A DNA stretch of 64,000 nt from Marinobacter sp. DY40_1A1 (lineage in GTDB: Bacteria > Pseudomonadota > Gammaproteobacteria > Pseudomonadales > Oleiphilaceae), in assembly GCF_016597815.1 (NCBI RefSeq), contig NZ_VCHA01000004.1, forward strand, positions 62,001-126,000, in the 5' to 3' direction. Under the pieces are notes generated by a model. It was not told the DNA's origin and searched no databases. It saw nothing but the letters and a program-made list of their open reading frames with translations. Both the position numbers and the translations under genes were made by a program. Positions 17,629 to 26,808 of the stretch are shown one piece after another (position 1 is the first letter of the stretch; every line of letters begins with the position of its first letter).

Positions 17629-18485
17629 GCACCCTCCTCGCCCAAACGGCGTTTACTGAGGCGATGAGCAAACATAAGCAACGCCATGGTAAGCGTGAGT
17701 ACTATGCTGGCAGCGGCGCCAAACGGCCAGTTACGGGCATCCAGAAACTGGTTCTTGATCACATTACCCACCAGCAAGTTGCGCGAACCGCCCAGAATGT
17801 CCGGCACAAAGAACAAGCCCATGGCGGGCAGCAATACCAGCATCACACCGGCCAGCACGCCCGGCAGCGTCAAAGGCACCACTACGTTTTTAAAGGTAGC
17901 CAGGCGACCCGCACCCAAATCGTGAGAGGCCAGCAGAACATCCTGTCGCAAATCTTCAAACACCGAGTACAGTGGCAGGATCATAAAGGGCAGCAACAAA
18001 TACACCAGGCCGACAATCACGGCACCTTCTGTGTACAAAAGCTGCGCGGGTTCATCAATCACACCCAAAGACATTAGCGCACTGTTCAAAAGGCCGTTGG
18101 TCGCGAGGATGAGCTTCAACGCGTAGGTGCGCACCAGAGAGTTTGTCCAGAAAGGCACAATCAACAGGAAAATCAGTAGCATTTGCCGGTTTTTTTCCAC
18201 CCGCGACAAGGCCCAGGCAAAAGGATAGCCGATCAGCAGGCAAATCAGAGTCGTTAGTGCTGCCATGTAAAGGGAGTGCAGAAACACGTCCAGATACAAG
18301 GGGTTAAACAGTTGCCGGTAGGCTTCCAGATTCAACGGCAAAGAGATAAAGGTAGATGGGTTCCGCGTCATCACGCTGGCACCCACCACAAGCATATTCG
18401 GCGCAAGTACGAGGAACAGCAGCCACCCCCAAACCAGCACCAGTACAGCCGCTCTGAACGGCTGCTGCTTAATGCTCCGCATCAT
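17625..18485 (-). CDS. potB: Polyamine ABC transporter permease PotB
   Basis: About 286 residues, six membrane helices. The frame extends further upstream, but ATG 18485 has GAGGAG ahead of it and overlaps the end of potA by only 17 bases; starts inside potA (18506, 18521) are less likely. The EAA loop [26 protein letters not shown] and [11 protein letters not shown] are PotB/PotH signatures. It forms the permease dimer with PotC. Confidence 0.88.
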   Translation of the reverse strand: MMRSIKQQPFRAAVLVLVWGWLLFLVLAPNMLVVGASVMTRNPSTFISLPLNLEAYRQLFNPLYLDVFLHSLYMAALTTLICLLIGYPFAWALSRVEKNRQMLLIFLLIVPFWTNSLVRTYALKLILATNGLLNSALMSLGVIDEPAQLLYTEGAVIVGLVYLLLPFMILPLYSVFEDLRQDVLLASHDLGAGRLATFKNVVVPLTLPGVLAGVMLVLLPAMGLFFVPDILGGSRNLLVGNVIKNQFLDARNWPFGAAASIVLTLTMALLMFAHRLSKRRLGEEGA

Positions 18486-19605
18486 CGGCTGCCAGCTCCT
18501 CTTCATCGGTGAGTGGCTCATCGCCCTCTTCCGCCAGCAACCATTCCCAGCCATCTACCCAGCTCACGCGCACCCGCTCACCAATGCTGTAATCGAATGT
18601 GGGGTCGTCTTCATCAAAGAATTCGCTGGCCATCACATGGCTGCCATCTTCCAGTTCAATCACCGAGTCCAGAGTGCTGCCTTTGTAGTTGCGCTCTACA
18701 ATCTTGCCGGCCACACCTTCGATATCATCCGGCGCCAACACCCGGATATCTTCCGGGCGCAGCAATACGTGCAGTGATTGATTCACCGCAACACGGAACG
18801 AGGGTTTGCTCAGTTCGCGGTTCAGGCCAAACACATCCACGCTGATGCGCTCGCCTTCGATTTTGGTAACGCGGCCAGGGAAGAAGTTGGTCTGGCCAAC
18901 AAAGCGTGCGGTGAACACATTTGCCGGGCGTTCGTAGACTTCACGGGGCGTACCGAGTTGCTGAATATAACCGTCTTTGAGCACCACAATGCGATCAGAC
19001 ATCGACAAGGCTTCTTCCTGATCGTGGGTAACAAACACGAAGGTTATACCCAGCTCACGCTGCAGGCGTTTGAGTTCCACCTGCATGGTGCGGCGCAATT
19101 TGTAGTCCAGTGCAGACAAGGGCTCATCCAGTAGCAGCATTTTGGGCCGCTTGACGACTGCCCGGGCAATCGCAACCCGCTGCTGCTGGCCGCCGGAAAG
19201 CTGGTGCGGCTTGCGCCTGGCAAAGTCCTCCAGCTGAACCATCGCCAGGGCCTCTTCAACTCGCTCGGCTATTTCAGCTTTCGGTCGCTTTTCCATTTTC
19301 AGGCCATAGGCCACATTGTCAAAAACCGACATGTGTGGGAACAGCGCATAATTCTGGAACACGGTATTGAGCGGGCGGTGTTCAGGCGGAGTCTGAGTGA
19401 TATCAACACCAGACAGGGTAACGGTTCCCTCATCCGGGTGCTCAAAACCCGCCATCATGCGCAACAAGGTGGTTTTACCACATCCGGAGGGCCCCAGAAG
19501 GGTAATGAACTCGCCATCGTCAATGGTAAGGCTGAGTTCATCCAGCACGGTTTTGCCATCGAATTGCTTGCTGATACCGCTTAGCGATAAGAGTGTTTTA
19601 GTCAT
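18469..19605 (-). CDS. potA: Polyamine ABC transporter ATP-binding protein PotA
   Basis: 378 residues. A TTG precedes ATG 19605, which is the likely start. Walker [10 protein letters not shown] is at residues 38-46, followed by the signature LSGGQQQR, Walker [12 protein letters not shown], and the switch histidine in VTHDQEEAL. The C-terminal 130 residues form a TOBE regulatory domain (LRPEDIRVL). A very acidic tail rich in Glu and Asp ends the protein. It energises PotBC. It is the first gene of potABCD; about 170 bases separate it from the neighbouring TRAP gene. Confidence 0.9.
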   Translation of the reverse strand: MTKTLLSLSGISKQFDGKTVLDELSLTIDDGEFITLLGPSGCGKTTLLRMMAGFEHPDEGTVTLSGVDITQTPPEHRPLNTVFQNYALFPHMSVFDNVAYGLKMEKRPKAEIAERVEEALAMVQLEDFARRKPHQLSGGQQQRVAIARAVVKRPKMLLLDEPLSALDYKLRRTMQVELKRLQRELGITFVFVTHDQEEALSMSDRIVVLKDGYIQQLGTPREVYERPANVFTARFVGQTNFFPGRVTKIEGERISVDVFGLNRELSKPSFRVAVNQSLHVLLRPEDIRVLAPDDIEGVAGKIVERNYKGSTLDSVIELEDGSHVMASEFFDEDDPTFDYSIGERVRVSWVDGWEWLLAEEGDEPLTDEEELAADDAEH

Positions 19606-19737
19606 CAACCCTGCCCAAAAATAAGAGAGCTTCTGAAAAAGCCCCTGCTGCGGCGTATTTTTCCAGAAAGGAGGCTACATAAAAAGCATTGTGCAGGATT
19701 TACGCACTGCATTCATGGGGATTGTTCTGCAATGAGA

Positions 19738-19767
19738 GCACCCTGTCTACCTCAGTAGCCAGGGTGC
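19738..19767 (-). terminator. Hairpin after the orphan TRAP binding-protein gene
   Basis: On the minus strand GCACCCTG-G-CTAC pairs with GTAG-A-CAGGGTGC around TGAG, a long near-perfect stem 12 bases after the stop codon. The T-run is poor (TCTCATT). Confidence 0.5.
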
Positions 19768-19778
19768 AGTGTAGCGGG

Positions 19779-20858
19779 TCAGTCAGTAGCAATACTGTTC
19801 AGGTAGGCTTTGTCAGAAATATTGGTCCACTGTCGAACCTGTTTCAGATAGTCACGCTGGGAATTGATGATCTCTTTTGCAAGATCGTCCTTCTCAGCCG
19901 CTTCAGCCAGCAGCTTGTTTGTTGCATCGCGCATGGCGTTAATGACTTCCGGCGGAAACGTCTTGTGGGTCACATTCGGATAGTCTTCTTTCATGCGATC
20001 CCAGGCTACGCCGCTTTCGTGGGTAGTCTGAATGTACATGTCGTAAGCCGCAGTGCGCATGGCGATGCGAAGGATTGCCTGCAGATCTTCCGGCAGTTTG
20101 TTCCAGGCTTTATCGTTGATCAGGAACTGAACCTCAGCGCCCGGCTCCTGCCAGCCGGAATAGTAATACCTGGCAATCTGGTGAAAGCCCATGGGGAAGT
20201 CCAGTGCCGGACCAACCCATTCAACAGCATCCACGGTGCCGCGCTCAAGTGCGGTGTATAGCTCACCGGGAGGCAGATTGGTAACGGCAACACCCAACTC
20301 CGCCATCACTTCACCGGCAAACCCTGGCGTGCGCATTTTCAGGCCTTTGAGATCCGCAACCGAATTGATTTCCTTGTTGAACCATCCGCCCATCTGGTTG
20401 CCGGTATTGCCGCCCGGGAACGACTGCAAACCAAAGGGCTCATATACCTTCTGCATCAGCTCCATGCCCTGATCGTGGTAGAACCAGGCATACATTTCCG
20501 GGGCAATCATGCCAAAGGGCACAGTGGTGAAGTACATGGCATTGGGAATGGTGCCCTTATAGTAATAAGAGGCAGTGTGACCCATGTCGTACTGGCCATT
20601 ACGCACCAGATCAAAAATACCAAAGGGCGCTTTGTGTTTGTTGGCGCTGTCGATGCGGATTTTCAGACGGCCACCAGACATTTCTTCGGCCATCTTGGCC
20701 ATGTTCAGGGTGGTTTCACCAAGAATCGGGGAATTCGGGCCCCAGGTTTGCGCCAGTCGTAACGTATGTTTATCTGCGGCTACGCCCAGTGAACTGACAG
20801 AAAACAACAGCATCACCGCTGCCATCCTGAACAGACGAGTCATCATTGTTAGCACCAT
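19779..20858 (-). CDS. TRAP transporter substrate-binding protein (DctP family, TakP-like), orphan
   Basis: 359 residues with a signal peptide ending near GVAADK. Alternative starts are ATG 20846 or 20843. Family features are the segments GLKMRTPGFAGEVMAELG (central strand with the conserved Arg for a carboxylate), ALERGTVDAVEWVGP and YYYSGWQEPG. The last resembles 2-oxoacid-binding TakP more than C4-dicarboxylate DctP. No DctQ or DctM gene is adjacent, so it must share permeases encoded elsewhere or act as a sensor. The ligand is probably an organic acid; this is inference. Confidence 0.82.
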   Translation of the reverse strand: MVLTMMTRLFRMAAVMLLFSVSSLGVAADKHTLRLAQTWGPNSPILGETTLNMAKMAEEMSGGRLKIRIDSANKHKAPFGIFDLVRNGQYDMGHTASYYYKGTIPNAMYFTTVPFGMIAPEMYAWFYHDQGMELMQKVYEPFGLQSFPGGNTGNQMGGWFNKEINSVADLKGLKMRTPGFAGEVMAELGVAVTNLPPGELYTALERGTVDAVEWVGPALDFPMGFHQIARYYYSGWQEPGAEVQFLINDKAWNKLPEDLQAILRIAMRTAAYDMYIQTTHESGVAWDRMKEDYPNVTHKTFPPEVINAMRDATNKLLAEAAEKDDLAKEIINSQRDYLKQVRQWTNISDKAYLNSIATD

Positions 20859-20949
20859 TTATCGTTTTGTTTGATCGCGTTGTTATTACTCAGAGGGTTG
20901 CAATACTAGCCCGTCGCTCGCCCCGGAGCCAAGGGTTGCCAACAACGCT

Positions 20950-21153
20950 TTATGCATCGGGAGGTGCCCCCTCGTCACACTTGCGGCAGTTGAGCTCAAA
21001 GCCCAGCATGGAACGCCGGCCTTCTTCGGTGATTACCCAGGGCCGGTTCACCCAGGGTGGAGTGTGGCGCACATGTTGATTATGGCCACAGGCCAGCCGG
21101 GCAACCCAATGGTCTTCTTCGTCTGTGTGGTAGGCGGTTATCGGTTGTTTCAT
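20950..21153 (-). CDS. DUF3565 family small protein
   Basis: 67 residues. ATG 21153 is preferred over an in-frame TTG at 21162. It contains EEDHWVARLACGHNQHVRHTPPW and CRKCD, a Cys/His arrangement suggestive of a small metal site, characteristic of DUF3565 proteins. Function is unknown. It lies ten bases after the CDF-like transporter gene and is likely co-transcribed with it. Confidence 0.8.
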   Translation of the reverse strand: MKQPITAYHTDEEDHWVARLACGHNQHVRHTPPWVNRPWVITEEGRRSMLGFELNCRKCDEGAPPDA

Positions 21154-21163
21154 ACCGCCCAAG

Positions 21164-22033
21164 TTAACTGACCAGGCTGCGGATGAAAATCGCCGGGCGT
21201 ACCGGAAGGTCCGACAAATGCTTCACCAGACTCCGCTTCAAGCGCTCAGAGCGCCCCGGCCAGTTGGCTGGAAGGCTGATTTCCATCATCAGGTTAGGGC
21301 CAACCTTGGCCATTTTCACCTGATCCGGATCCAGCCCAACAGAACTCAAGGCCTCATGAACCTCTTCTGCAAATTCCGCCGGAGGCGCTGCCAGCAACAA
21401 CTCACGCACGGCACCAACGGTCATTTTCACAGGCACAATGATGAAGTAGGCGGAAATAGCGATCATCATCACCGGGTCGGCATACACAGCCCATGCGGAC
21501 CAGGCGCTCTGCTCCAACCACCAGGCTATTCCAAACCCCATCAGCACGGCTGCGCTGAGTACAGAGTCCATAAACCACTGACCCTGCTCTGCAACCAGCA
21601 AGCCCGAAGACTGGCGACGCTCGGCCCACTTCAGGTACACCCACACCGCCGCACAACCCAAAACACTCACGCCGGCAAACACCAGCGCCTTGTCGGCACT
21701 GACAGCGCGACCGCCTTCAAGCATGGCAGCAATGGCAGAAGCCAAAGACAACACACACACCAGCGTTATCACCAGGCCTTTGATAGCGATCACCAATGGC
21801 TCAACCGCACCGCGGCCGAACGGGTATTCCTTACTGGCCGGGCGGCGAATAATCCGCGCAGCGTATAGCGACAACAGCGACAACAACAGGCTCACCAGTG
21901 AATAGGCGCCATCAAACAGAATAACCAGCGAATCAATCCACAACCCCCAAGTAATACCGGCCAGCGCAAATAGACCAGCAGCTACCGCAGACAAACTCAG
22001 CGCCATGTTTTCCCGCGCTATAAACTTAAACAT
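21164..22033 (-). CDS. Cation diffusion facilitator-like transporter with atypical metal site
   Basis: 289 residues, about six membrane helices and a C-terminal cytoplasmic domain of some 80 residues, the layout of CDF metal exporters. GGGAG lies eight bases before ATG. The canonical helix 2 H/D-xxx-D pair appears as Tyr44 and Ser48 (FDGAYSLVS), and the helix 5 H-xxx-D pair as Gln and Asp (GQWFMD). Zinc or iron transport through the usual tetrahedral site is therefore doubtful. It may belong to a divergent subfamily with another substrate. It forms an operon with the DUF3565 gene and is divergent from a LysR gene. Confidence 0.78.
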   Translation of the reverse strand: MFKFIARENMALSLSAVAAGLFALAGITWGLWIDSLVILFDGAYSLVSLLLSLLSLYAARIIRRPASKEYPFGRGAVEPLVIAIKGLVITLVCVLSLASAIAAMLEGGRAVSADKALVFAGVSVLGCAAVWVYLKWAERRQSSGLLVAEQGQWFMDSVLSAAVLMGFGIAWWLEQSAWSAWAVYADPVMMIAISAYFIIVPVKMTVGAVRELLLAAPPAEFAEEVHEALSSVGLDPDQVKMAKVGPNLMMEISLPANWPGRSERLKRSLVKHLSDLPVRPAIFIRSLVS

Positions 22034-22128
22034 TTTGATCTCCCGTGAATTACCAGCATATTATCGCCACATAGCTGACAGTGTGAGTCGGTCACCGACG
22101 GAAAAACCGGCGGAACAGGAGATTGCTT

Positions 22129-23010
22129 TTGAAAACATCGCAAATACAGGTTTTTCTGGCTGTGGTTCGCAATGGCACCATCGCTGCTGCGGCCCGGGAG
22201 CTTAGCCGAAGCCGCACCACAGTAAGCACCGCCCTCGCGGCGCTGGAAGACGAACTGGGCGTGGAGTTGTTTGAGCGCAGCGGCAACCAGTTGCAACTGA
22301 CCACCATCGGCCAGGCCATAGTGACCGATTGCCGCCGATTTGATCAGGTCGCCGGGCAGATTTTTGCGCGCTGCCAGCACCACCTCAGCGGTGCCGAGTC
22401 GGTTTTGCGCATAGCCCGGGACGATTCAATTCCAGAGCCTGTGTGGCGCGATCTTCTGCGCCGGCTCAAGATCCGCTTTCCGCAGACCAGTCTTTCGGTT
22501 TATCTGGCCACACCCCGGGAGCTGCCGCCTCTGGTCAAAAGCCAGTCAGTGGATGTGGCCTACGGGCTTATGCCTGCGCTGGCAAGCGAGGGCTATCAAT
22601 GGTTTCGTGAGCTTGCCGATGTGCGAATGCTCACGGTAGCGGCACCGGATCATCCACTGAGTCAGCTGAAGCGGGTAACCCAGGACGATCTCATCAGCTT
22701 TACCGAAGTCACACTGGCCTTTATGGAAAACGATCGGTTGGAGGCAGAATCCCCGGAAACCGCGAACTATCTGGCCTTCACCATGTACGAACTGATCCGG
22801 GACGCGGTGATTGATGGTGCAGGATGGGCAGATCTCCCCCTGCCCCTGATTGCAGATGCCCTGAAACAGGAAACCCTCAGGATTGTTCATCACCGCAGCG
22901 CGCGCTGGTGGAAAGCATTCAGTGCACTGGAGTCCGAACAGGCACAGGGCGGTGCGGTTGTGGGCTGGCTGGCGGAAGAACTGGAGCAATACCTCGAAAC
23001 AATGGAATAG
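22129..23010 (+). CDS. LysR-family transcriptional regulator
   Basis: 293 residues. TTG 22129 is favoured because AGGAGA at 22117-22122 is six bases ahead; the frame itself opens at TTG 22123. The N-terminal winged helix-turn-helix (FLAVVRNGTIAAAARELSRSRTTVSTALAALEDELG) is followed by a typical LysR effector domain. It is divergent from the CDF-like gene with a 95-base gap, so that operon is the natural candidate target. The effector is unknown. Confidence 0.88.
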   Translation: MKTSQIQVFLAVVRNGTIAAAARELSRSRTTVSTALAALEDELGVELFERSGNQLQLTTIGQAIVTDCRRFDQVAGQIFARCQHHLSGAESVLRIARDDSIPEPVWRDLLRRLKIRFPQTSLSVYLATPRELPPLVKSQSVDVAYGLMPALASEGYQWFRELADVRMLTVAAPDHPLSQLKRVTQDDLISFTEVTLAFMENDRLEAESPETANYLAFTMYELIRDAVIDGAGWADLPLPLIADALKQETLRIVHHRSARWWKAFSALESEQAQGGAVVGWLAEELEQYLETME

Positions 23011-23016
23011 GCTCTG

Positions 23017-23904
23017 CTACGCTACTGACCGGCTGCGCCCTGCCCAGGCAGACCATGAATACATTGCCAGTGCTATCCAGATCATCACAAAACTTGTTAG
23101 TTTTTCGGGGCTAAGGGGTTCGCTGAACACCAGTAGCGCGATCAAAAACTGGATGGTCGGGTTGATGTACATAAGGAAGCCAACGGTGGAAAGCCGCAGT
23201 CTTCTGGCGGCACCGGCAAAGGCAAGTAGAGGAACTGCGGTCACTATGCCGCTGGAGAGCAATAAAAGTGTAGTTGCGGTACTGCTACCGAAGTGCGAAA
23301 CCCCGGCGTAACTGAGGGTCGCAAGAGCAAGCATGCCAACAGGCAACAGTAGAAGCGTTTCGACAAACAGACCGGAAAGCCCGTCGAGAGCTACCTGTTT
23401 GCGGAGCAGGCCATAGGTTCCAAAACTGAACGCCAGCACCAGTGTTATCCAGGGCACGACTCCAAGCAGGAATAATTGATACAAGATCGCAATGGTTGCC
23501 AGCACCACCGCCACTATCTGAAGCCGGGTAATACTCTCCTTCAGCACCAGCATACCCAACCCGACATTCACCAGAGGCGTGAGAAAATAGCCAAGACTGG
23601 CCTGTAGTACCTGTCGGCTCTCCACTGCGTAAATGTAAACGCCCCAGTTGACCGCAATCAGAACCGCACAACCAAGCACGTACCCAAGTTTCGAAGGCCG
23701 TGCCAAAGCAGCTTTCACGGGCTGCCAACGCTTCAGGAAGGTAACAATCACCGCCAGAAACACACAAGACCAGAGCACCCGGTGTATAACCACCTCCCAA
23801 GCTGGCACGCCGTCAAATAACGCAAAATACAACGGGAAACAGCCCCACATAATGTATGCAGACAGACCGTATGCAACGCCTTTACTGGTTTCCGACAGAG
23901 CCAT
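23017..23904 (-). CDS. rarD: EamA-family permease RarD
   Basis: 295 residues, ten predicted membrane helices forming two EamA repeats. The RarD signatures GLSAYIMWGCFPLYFALF near the N-terminus and VIHRVLWS follow the family pattern closely. RarD is a drug/metabolite-exporter superfamily member whose substrate is not established. It is convergent with the LysR gene with only six bases between stops, and divergent from the rhodanese gene. Confidence 0.88.
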   Translation of the reverse strand: MALSETSKGVAYGLSAYIMWGCFPLYFALFDGVPAWEVVIHRVLWSCVFLAVIVTFLKRWQPVKAALARPSKLGYVLGCAVLIAVNWGVYIYAVESRQVLQASLGYFLTPLVNVGLGMLVLKESITRLQIVAVVLATIAILYQLFLLGVVPWITLVLAFSFGTYGLLRKQVALDGLSGLFVETLLLLPVGMLALATLSYAGVSHFGSSTATTLLLLSSGIVTAVPLLAFAGAARRLRLSTVGFLMYINPTIQFLIALLVFSEPLSPEKLTSFVMIWIALAMYSWSAWAGRSRSVA

Positions 23905-24017
23905 TAAATAGCTTCCTCACTATGCTTTACTGATGAATTTAACATACCTGAGGGGTTACGCACCTTGGTAATATGTCTTAGTCTGAATACACATTCATAG
24001 GGTAGAGAGAAGCTGTT

Positions 24018-24398
24018 ATGAAAACCGCACAGGACTTGGTTGCAGAAGCAAAGCAGCAGATTGAGGAAATATCGCTGGAACAGGCAGAAAGCGCAATTCA
24101 GGCTGCGGATCTGCTACTGGATGTTCGCGATGGCGACGAGTACCGGCAAAGCCACATCCCCCACGCCACACACGTATCCCGAGGCACTCTGGAGTTCAAG
24201 TTCAGCAGCGACCCCGCACTTGCCAATCGGGATATGAAGATTGTGCTTTATTGCAAAACTTCAGGCCGATCAGCGCTGAGCGCGAAAGCTCTGAAGGATA
24301 TGGGTTACCTGCATGTGCAATCGATTGAAGGCGGGTTTGATGCCTGGCAGGAAGCAGGAAAACCCATTACCAAACGGGAACTGCCATCCTTCGATTGA
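24018..24398 (+). CDS. Single-domain rhodanese-like protein
   Basis: 126 residues. It has the rhodanese fold order: LLLDVRDGDEY, then HIPHATHVSRG, and the active-site loop YCKTSGRSA with Cys79, ending in GGFDAW. It should carry a persulfide for sulfur transfer; the acceptor is unknown. The first 30 residues are a helical extension. It lies 43 bases ahead of a diguanylate cyclase gene on the same strand. Confidence 0.88.
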   Translation: MKTAQDLVAEAKQQIEEISLEQAESAIQAADLLLDVRDGDEYRQSHIPHATHVSRGTLEFKFSSDPALANRDMKIVLYCKTSGRSALSAKALKDMGYLHVQSIEGGFDAWQEAGKPITKRELPSFD

Positions 24399-24440
24399 TC
24401 GTTGCTATACTGCGCTCAAAATCGCCATGAACTGACGCTG

Positions 24441-25424
24441 ATGACTACCCATAAACCCAGCCACAGGATTCCTGCCCAGGAGGTTGACCCCGATCCTCCA
24501 GCTCCTGTGGCTGTTTCAGGGATTGCTGCCAATGCAGCGCTCCCGACGATTCTCGATAACCTCGATGCCCTGGTGTACGTCGCGGATTTCGAGACCCACG
24601 AAATGTTGTACATGAACGCCTATTGGCAAAACAACAACCTGGGCGATTACTGGGCCGGCAAGAAGTGCTGGCAAGTCCTGCAGAACGCCGATGGCCCTTG
24701 CAGTTTCTGCACAAACCACCTGTTGATTGACAGCTCGGGTAACGCCACAGGCATCCACGTTTGGGAGTTTCAGAACAAGGTAGACAAGCGCTGGTACCAG
24801 TGCAGAGACCAAGCTATCAGGTGGACAGACGGCCGCCTGGTTCGCCTGGAAATTGCCACCGACATTACCGAACGGAAAAATATGGAAGTAGCCCTGCAGG
24901 CTGCCCAACAGGCTGCAGAAAAAGCATCTCTGCAGGACGAACTGACGCTACTGAACAATCGTCGGGCTTTATTCCAGTTTGGGGAGCAAATCATTAAACA
25001 GGCAAGACGAAGCCAGACACCGGTTGCCGCCATCATGTTTGACCTGGACCACTTCAAGCATATCAACGACACCTATGGCCATGAGGCCGGGGATGCGGTT
25101 CTCAGGGAAGTAGGTACCATGCTTCGGAGCAGGGTGAGGGGGTCTGATGTAGCTGCACGCATCGGGGGTGAAGAGTTTGCACTGCTGCTGCCAGACACCC
25201 AACAGAATCAGGCCCTGGAATTGGCGGAACTTCTGCGCCAAGCACTCCATGCACTGAAGATTCCTCACAAACACACAGAGCTAAGGCCGACCGCCAGCTT
25301 CGGTATTGCCATGCTGGCTGATGATGACGGTCGCCTTGAGGCATTGCTGTCACGGGCCGATGAAGCCATGTACTTGTCCAAGACCAAGGGCCGGGACAAT
25401 GTCAGCCTGTACCCGCAATTTTGA
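24441..25424 (+). CDS. PAS-like sensor diguanylate cyclase (GGEEF)
   Basis: 327 residues from ATG 24441; a TTG at 24402 would add 13 unsupported residues. No membrane segment. The N-terminal half is a PAS-like domain carrying cysteines in KKCWQVLQ and GPCSFCTN, ending in the PAC-type ATDITERK; then a short coiled coil and a GGDEF domain. GGEEF begins at residue 242, with an RGSD I-site five residues before it. It should synthesise c-di-GMP. The cysteine cluster suggests a metal, haem or redox input, which is inference. Confidence 0.87.
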   Translation: MTTHKPSHRIPAQEVDPDPPAPVAVSGIAANAALPTILDNLDALVYVADFETHEMLYMNAYWQNNNLGDYWAGKKCWQVLQNADGPCSFCTNHLLIDSSGNATGIHVWEFQNKVDKRWYQCRDQAIRWTDGRLVRLEIATDITERKNMEVALQAAQQAAEKASLQDELTLLNNRRALFQFGEQIIKQARRSQTPVAAIMFDLDHFKHINDTYGHEAGDAVLREVGTMLRSRVRGSDVAARIGGEEFALLLPDTQQNQALELAELLRQALHALKIPHKHTELRPTASFGIAMLADDDGRLEALLSRADEAMYLSKTKGRDNVSLYPQF

Positions 25425-25432
25425 ACGACCGC

Positions 25433-25858
25433 CTATGGGCGCTTTGTAACAGCCATAGTCAGGCGTGAAATACAGGTAGTCTTACCTTCTTCATTCGACA
25501 TGCGAATTTCCCATACCTGGGTTGTACTGCCAATATGAAGAGCCCTTGCTGTTCCGTATACCCAACCCTTGGTCACGGGGCGTATATGGTTGGCATTGAT
25601 TTCCAGCCCCACCGCCACAGTTCCGGGATCTTTCAGGCAGCAATTGGCGGCCATACTTCCCAGGGTTTCCGCCAGCACTACCGATGAACCGCCATGAAGA
25701 ATGCCGAACGGCTGAACCGTACGCTCATCAACCGGAATACGACCGGTTACGTAATCATCTCCAACTTCGGTGTACTCAATGCCCATGTGGCTAACTGCGG
25801 TATTCGCACTGGCCTTGGCCAAATGCTCAAGATCCGGTGTACGGGTCCAGATTGCCAT
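25433..25858 (-). CDS. Hotdog-fold acyl-CoA thioesterase (PaaI/MenI-like)
   Basis: 141 residues with the hotdog signature PFGILHGGSSVVLAETLGS, in which the Glu and the HGG loop are catalytic in the 4-hydroxybenzoyl-CoA thioesterase/PaaI/YdiI group. EINANHIRP later in the chain is also typical. It may hydrolyse 1,4-dihydroxy-2-naphthoyl-CoA or aromatic acyl-CoAs; the sequence does not decide. It is convergent with the preceding GGEEF gene. Confidence 0.83.
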   Translation of the reverse strand: MAIWTRTPDLEHLAKASANTAVSHMGIEYTEVGDDYVTGRIPVDERTVQPFGILHGGSSVVLAETLGSMAANCCLKDPGTVAVGLEINANHIRPVTKGWVYGTARALHIGSTTQVWEIRMSNEEGKTTCISRLTMAVTKRP

Positions 25859-25903
25859 ACTGATAAAACTCTCTGACAGGGTTGGTGAATTGTCCCTTGA
25901 GCA

Positions 25904-26740
25904 CTAAGGCTGAAGAAACATGTAACGGGCCGTGTACTCGCTGACAAGCTCGTCCAGGCGGCCTTCATTGATCAGTGTATACAGACGATCAGCAATGCGC
26001 TCACGGAATTCGAACGTATTGCATCTTGAATTCTTGGAAAAAGTAAAGAACAGTCCCTCGGTACTGACAGGCACATCCAAAGCCACAAACTCATCCGCCA
26101 ATCCCAGGCGCTGTAACTTCACCTGCCCCTGCAAGCGCTCATACAAAACGTAATCTATGCGCCCTGCAATAGCCATTTCAAAAGACTGCTCTATGGTTCT
26201 CACACCAACAATCTGCAAGTTCTCTTCTGCATAGCGATCGAAACCCTGACCAAAGCTATTGTTGATCAAAGTGCTTCCGCGCTTGCCTTGCAAGTCTGGC
26301 CAGTGGCGATACTCGAAAACCTTGTCCTTGGGCACCCAGATAGACGCAGCCAGGTTGGTAAAGGGCGGCAGCAGATAGTCCATATACTGGATGCGCTCAG
26401 ATGTGATAAAAGCACCGGCAATCATATCCAGCTCGCCAATCCTGGCAAGGCGCTGAACCCGCGCCCAGGATCCAAGATTCTGAACCTCAAGCTTGACCCC
26501 AAGAGACTCAAGAATTTCCCCCAAAAGCGCGGTGACTGCTCCCGTTAGCTGCTCTGGCGCAACCGGATCTTCCCACAGCAACGGAGGGTACTCCGGGTTG
26601 CCGCTCGCAGTTAAAGTTTTGCAGTTGGAATTTTCCGCAGCTCCGGCTGTACAAAAAAACGTAAGCGCTAACAGAAAAGTAAAAATTTTGGCAAAAACGG
26701 AAAGCATCTTCTTTTTAAGGGCTAACACGTAAATGACCAT
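25904..26740 (-). CDS. Periplasmic amino-acid-type solute-binding protein (SBP_bac_3), orphan
   Basis: 278 residues from ATG 26740, which has CCAGGAG just upstream; ATG 26707 is an alternative. The signal peptide ends near CTAGAAEN. The family 3 fold is recognisable from GSWARVQRLARIGELDMIAGAF, YMDYLLPPF and SFEMAIAGRIDYVLYE. Two cysteines (SNCK and RCNTF) could form a disulfide. No permease or ATPase gene is near, so it may be a stand-alone binding protein or sensor. It is next to a second, distinct gene of the same class. Confidence 0.82.
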   Translation of the reverse strand: MVIYVLALKKKMLSVFAKIFTFLLALTFFCTAGAAENSNCKTLTASGNPEYPPLLWEDPVAPEQLTGAVTALLGEILESLGVKLEVQNLGSWARVQRLARIGELDMIAGAFITSERIQYMDYLLPPFTNLAASIWVPKDKVFEYRHWPDLQGKRGSTLINNSFGQGFDRYAEENLQIVGVRTIEQSFEMAIAGRIDYVLYERLQGQVKLQRLGLADEFVALDVPVSTEGLFFTFSKNSRCNTFEFRERIADRLYTLINEGRLDELVSEYTARYMFLQP

Positions 26741-26808
26741 CCTGCTCCTGGGCATCAAGCCACCTGAACTGGCCGGGGCAATATCAATAACCGGCAGGCT
26801 ATCTAATA

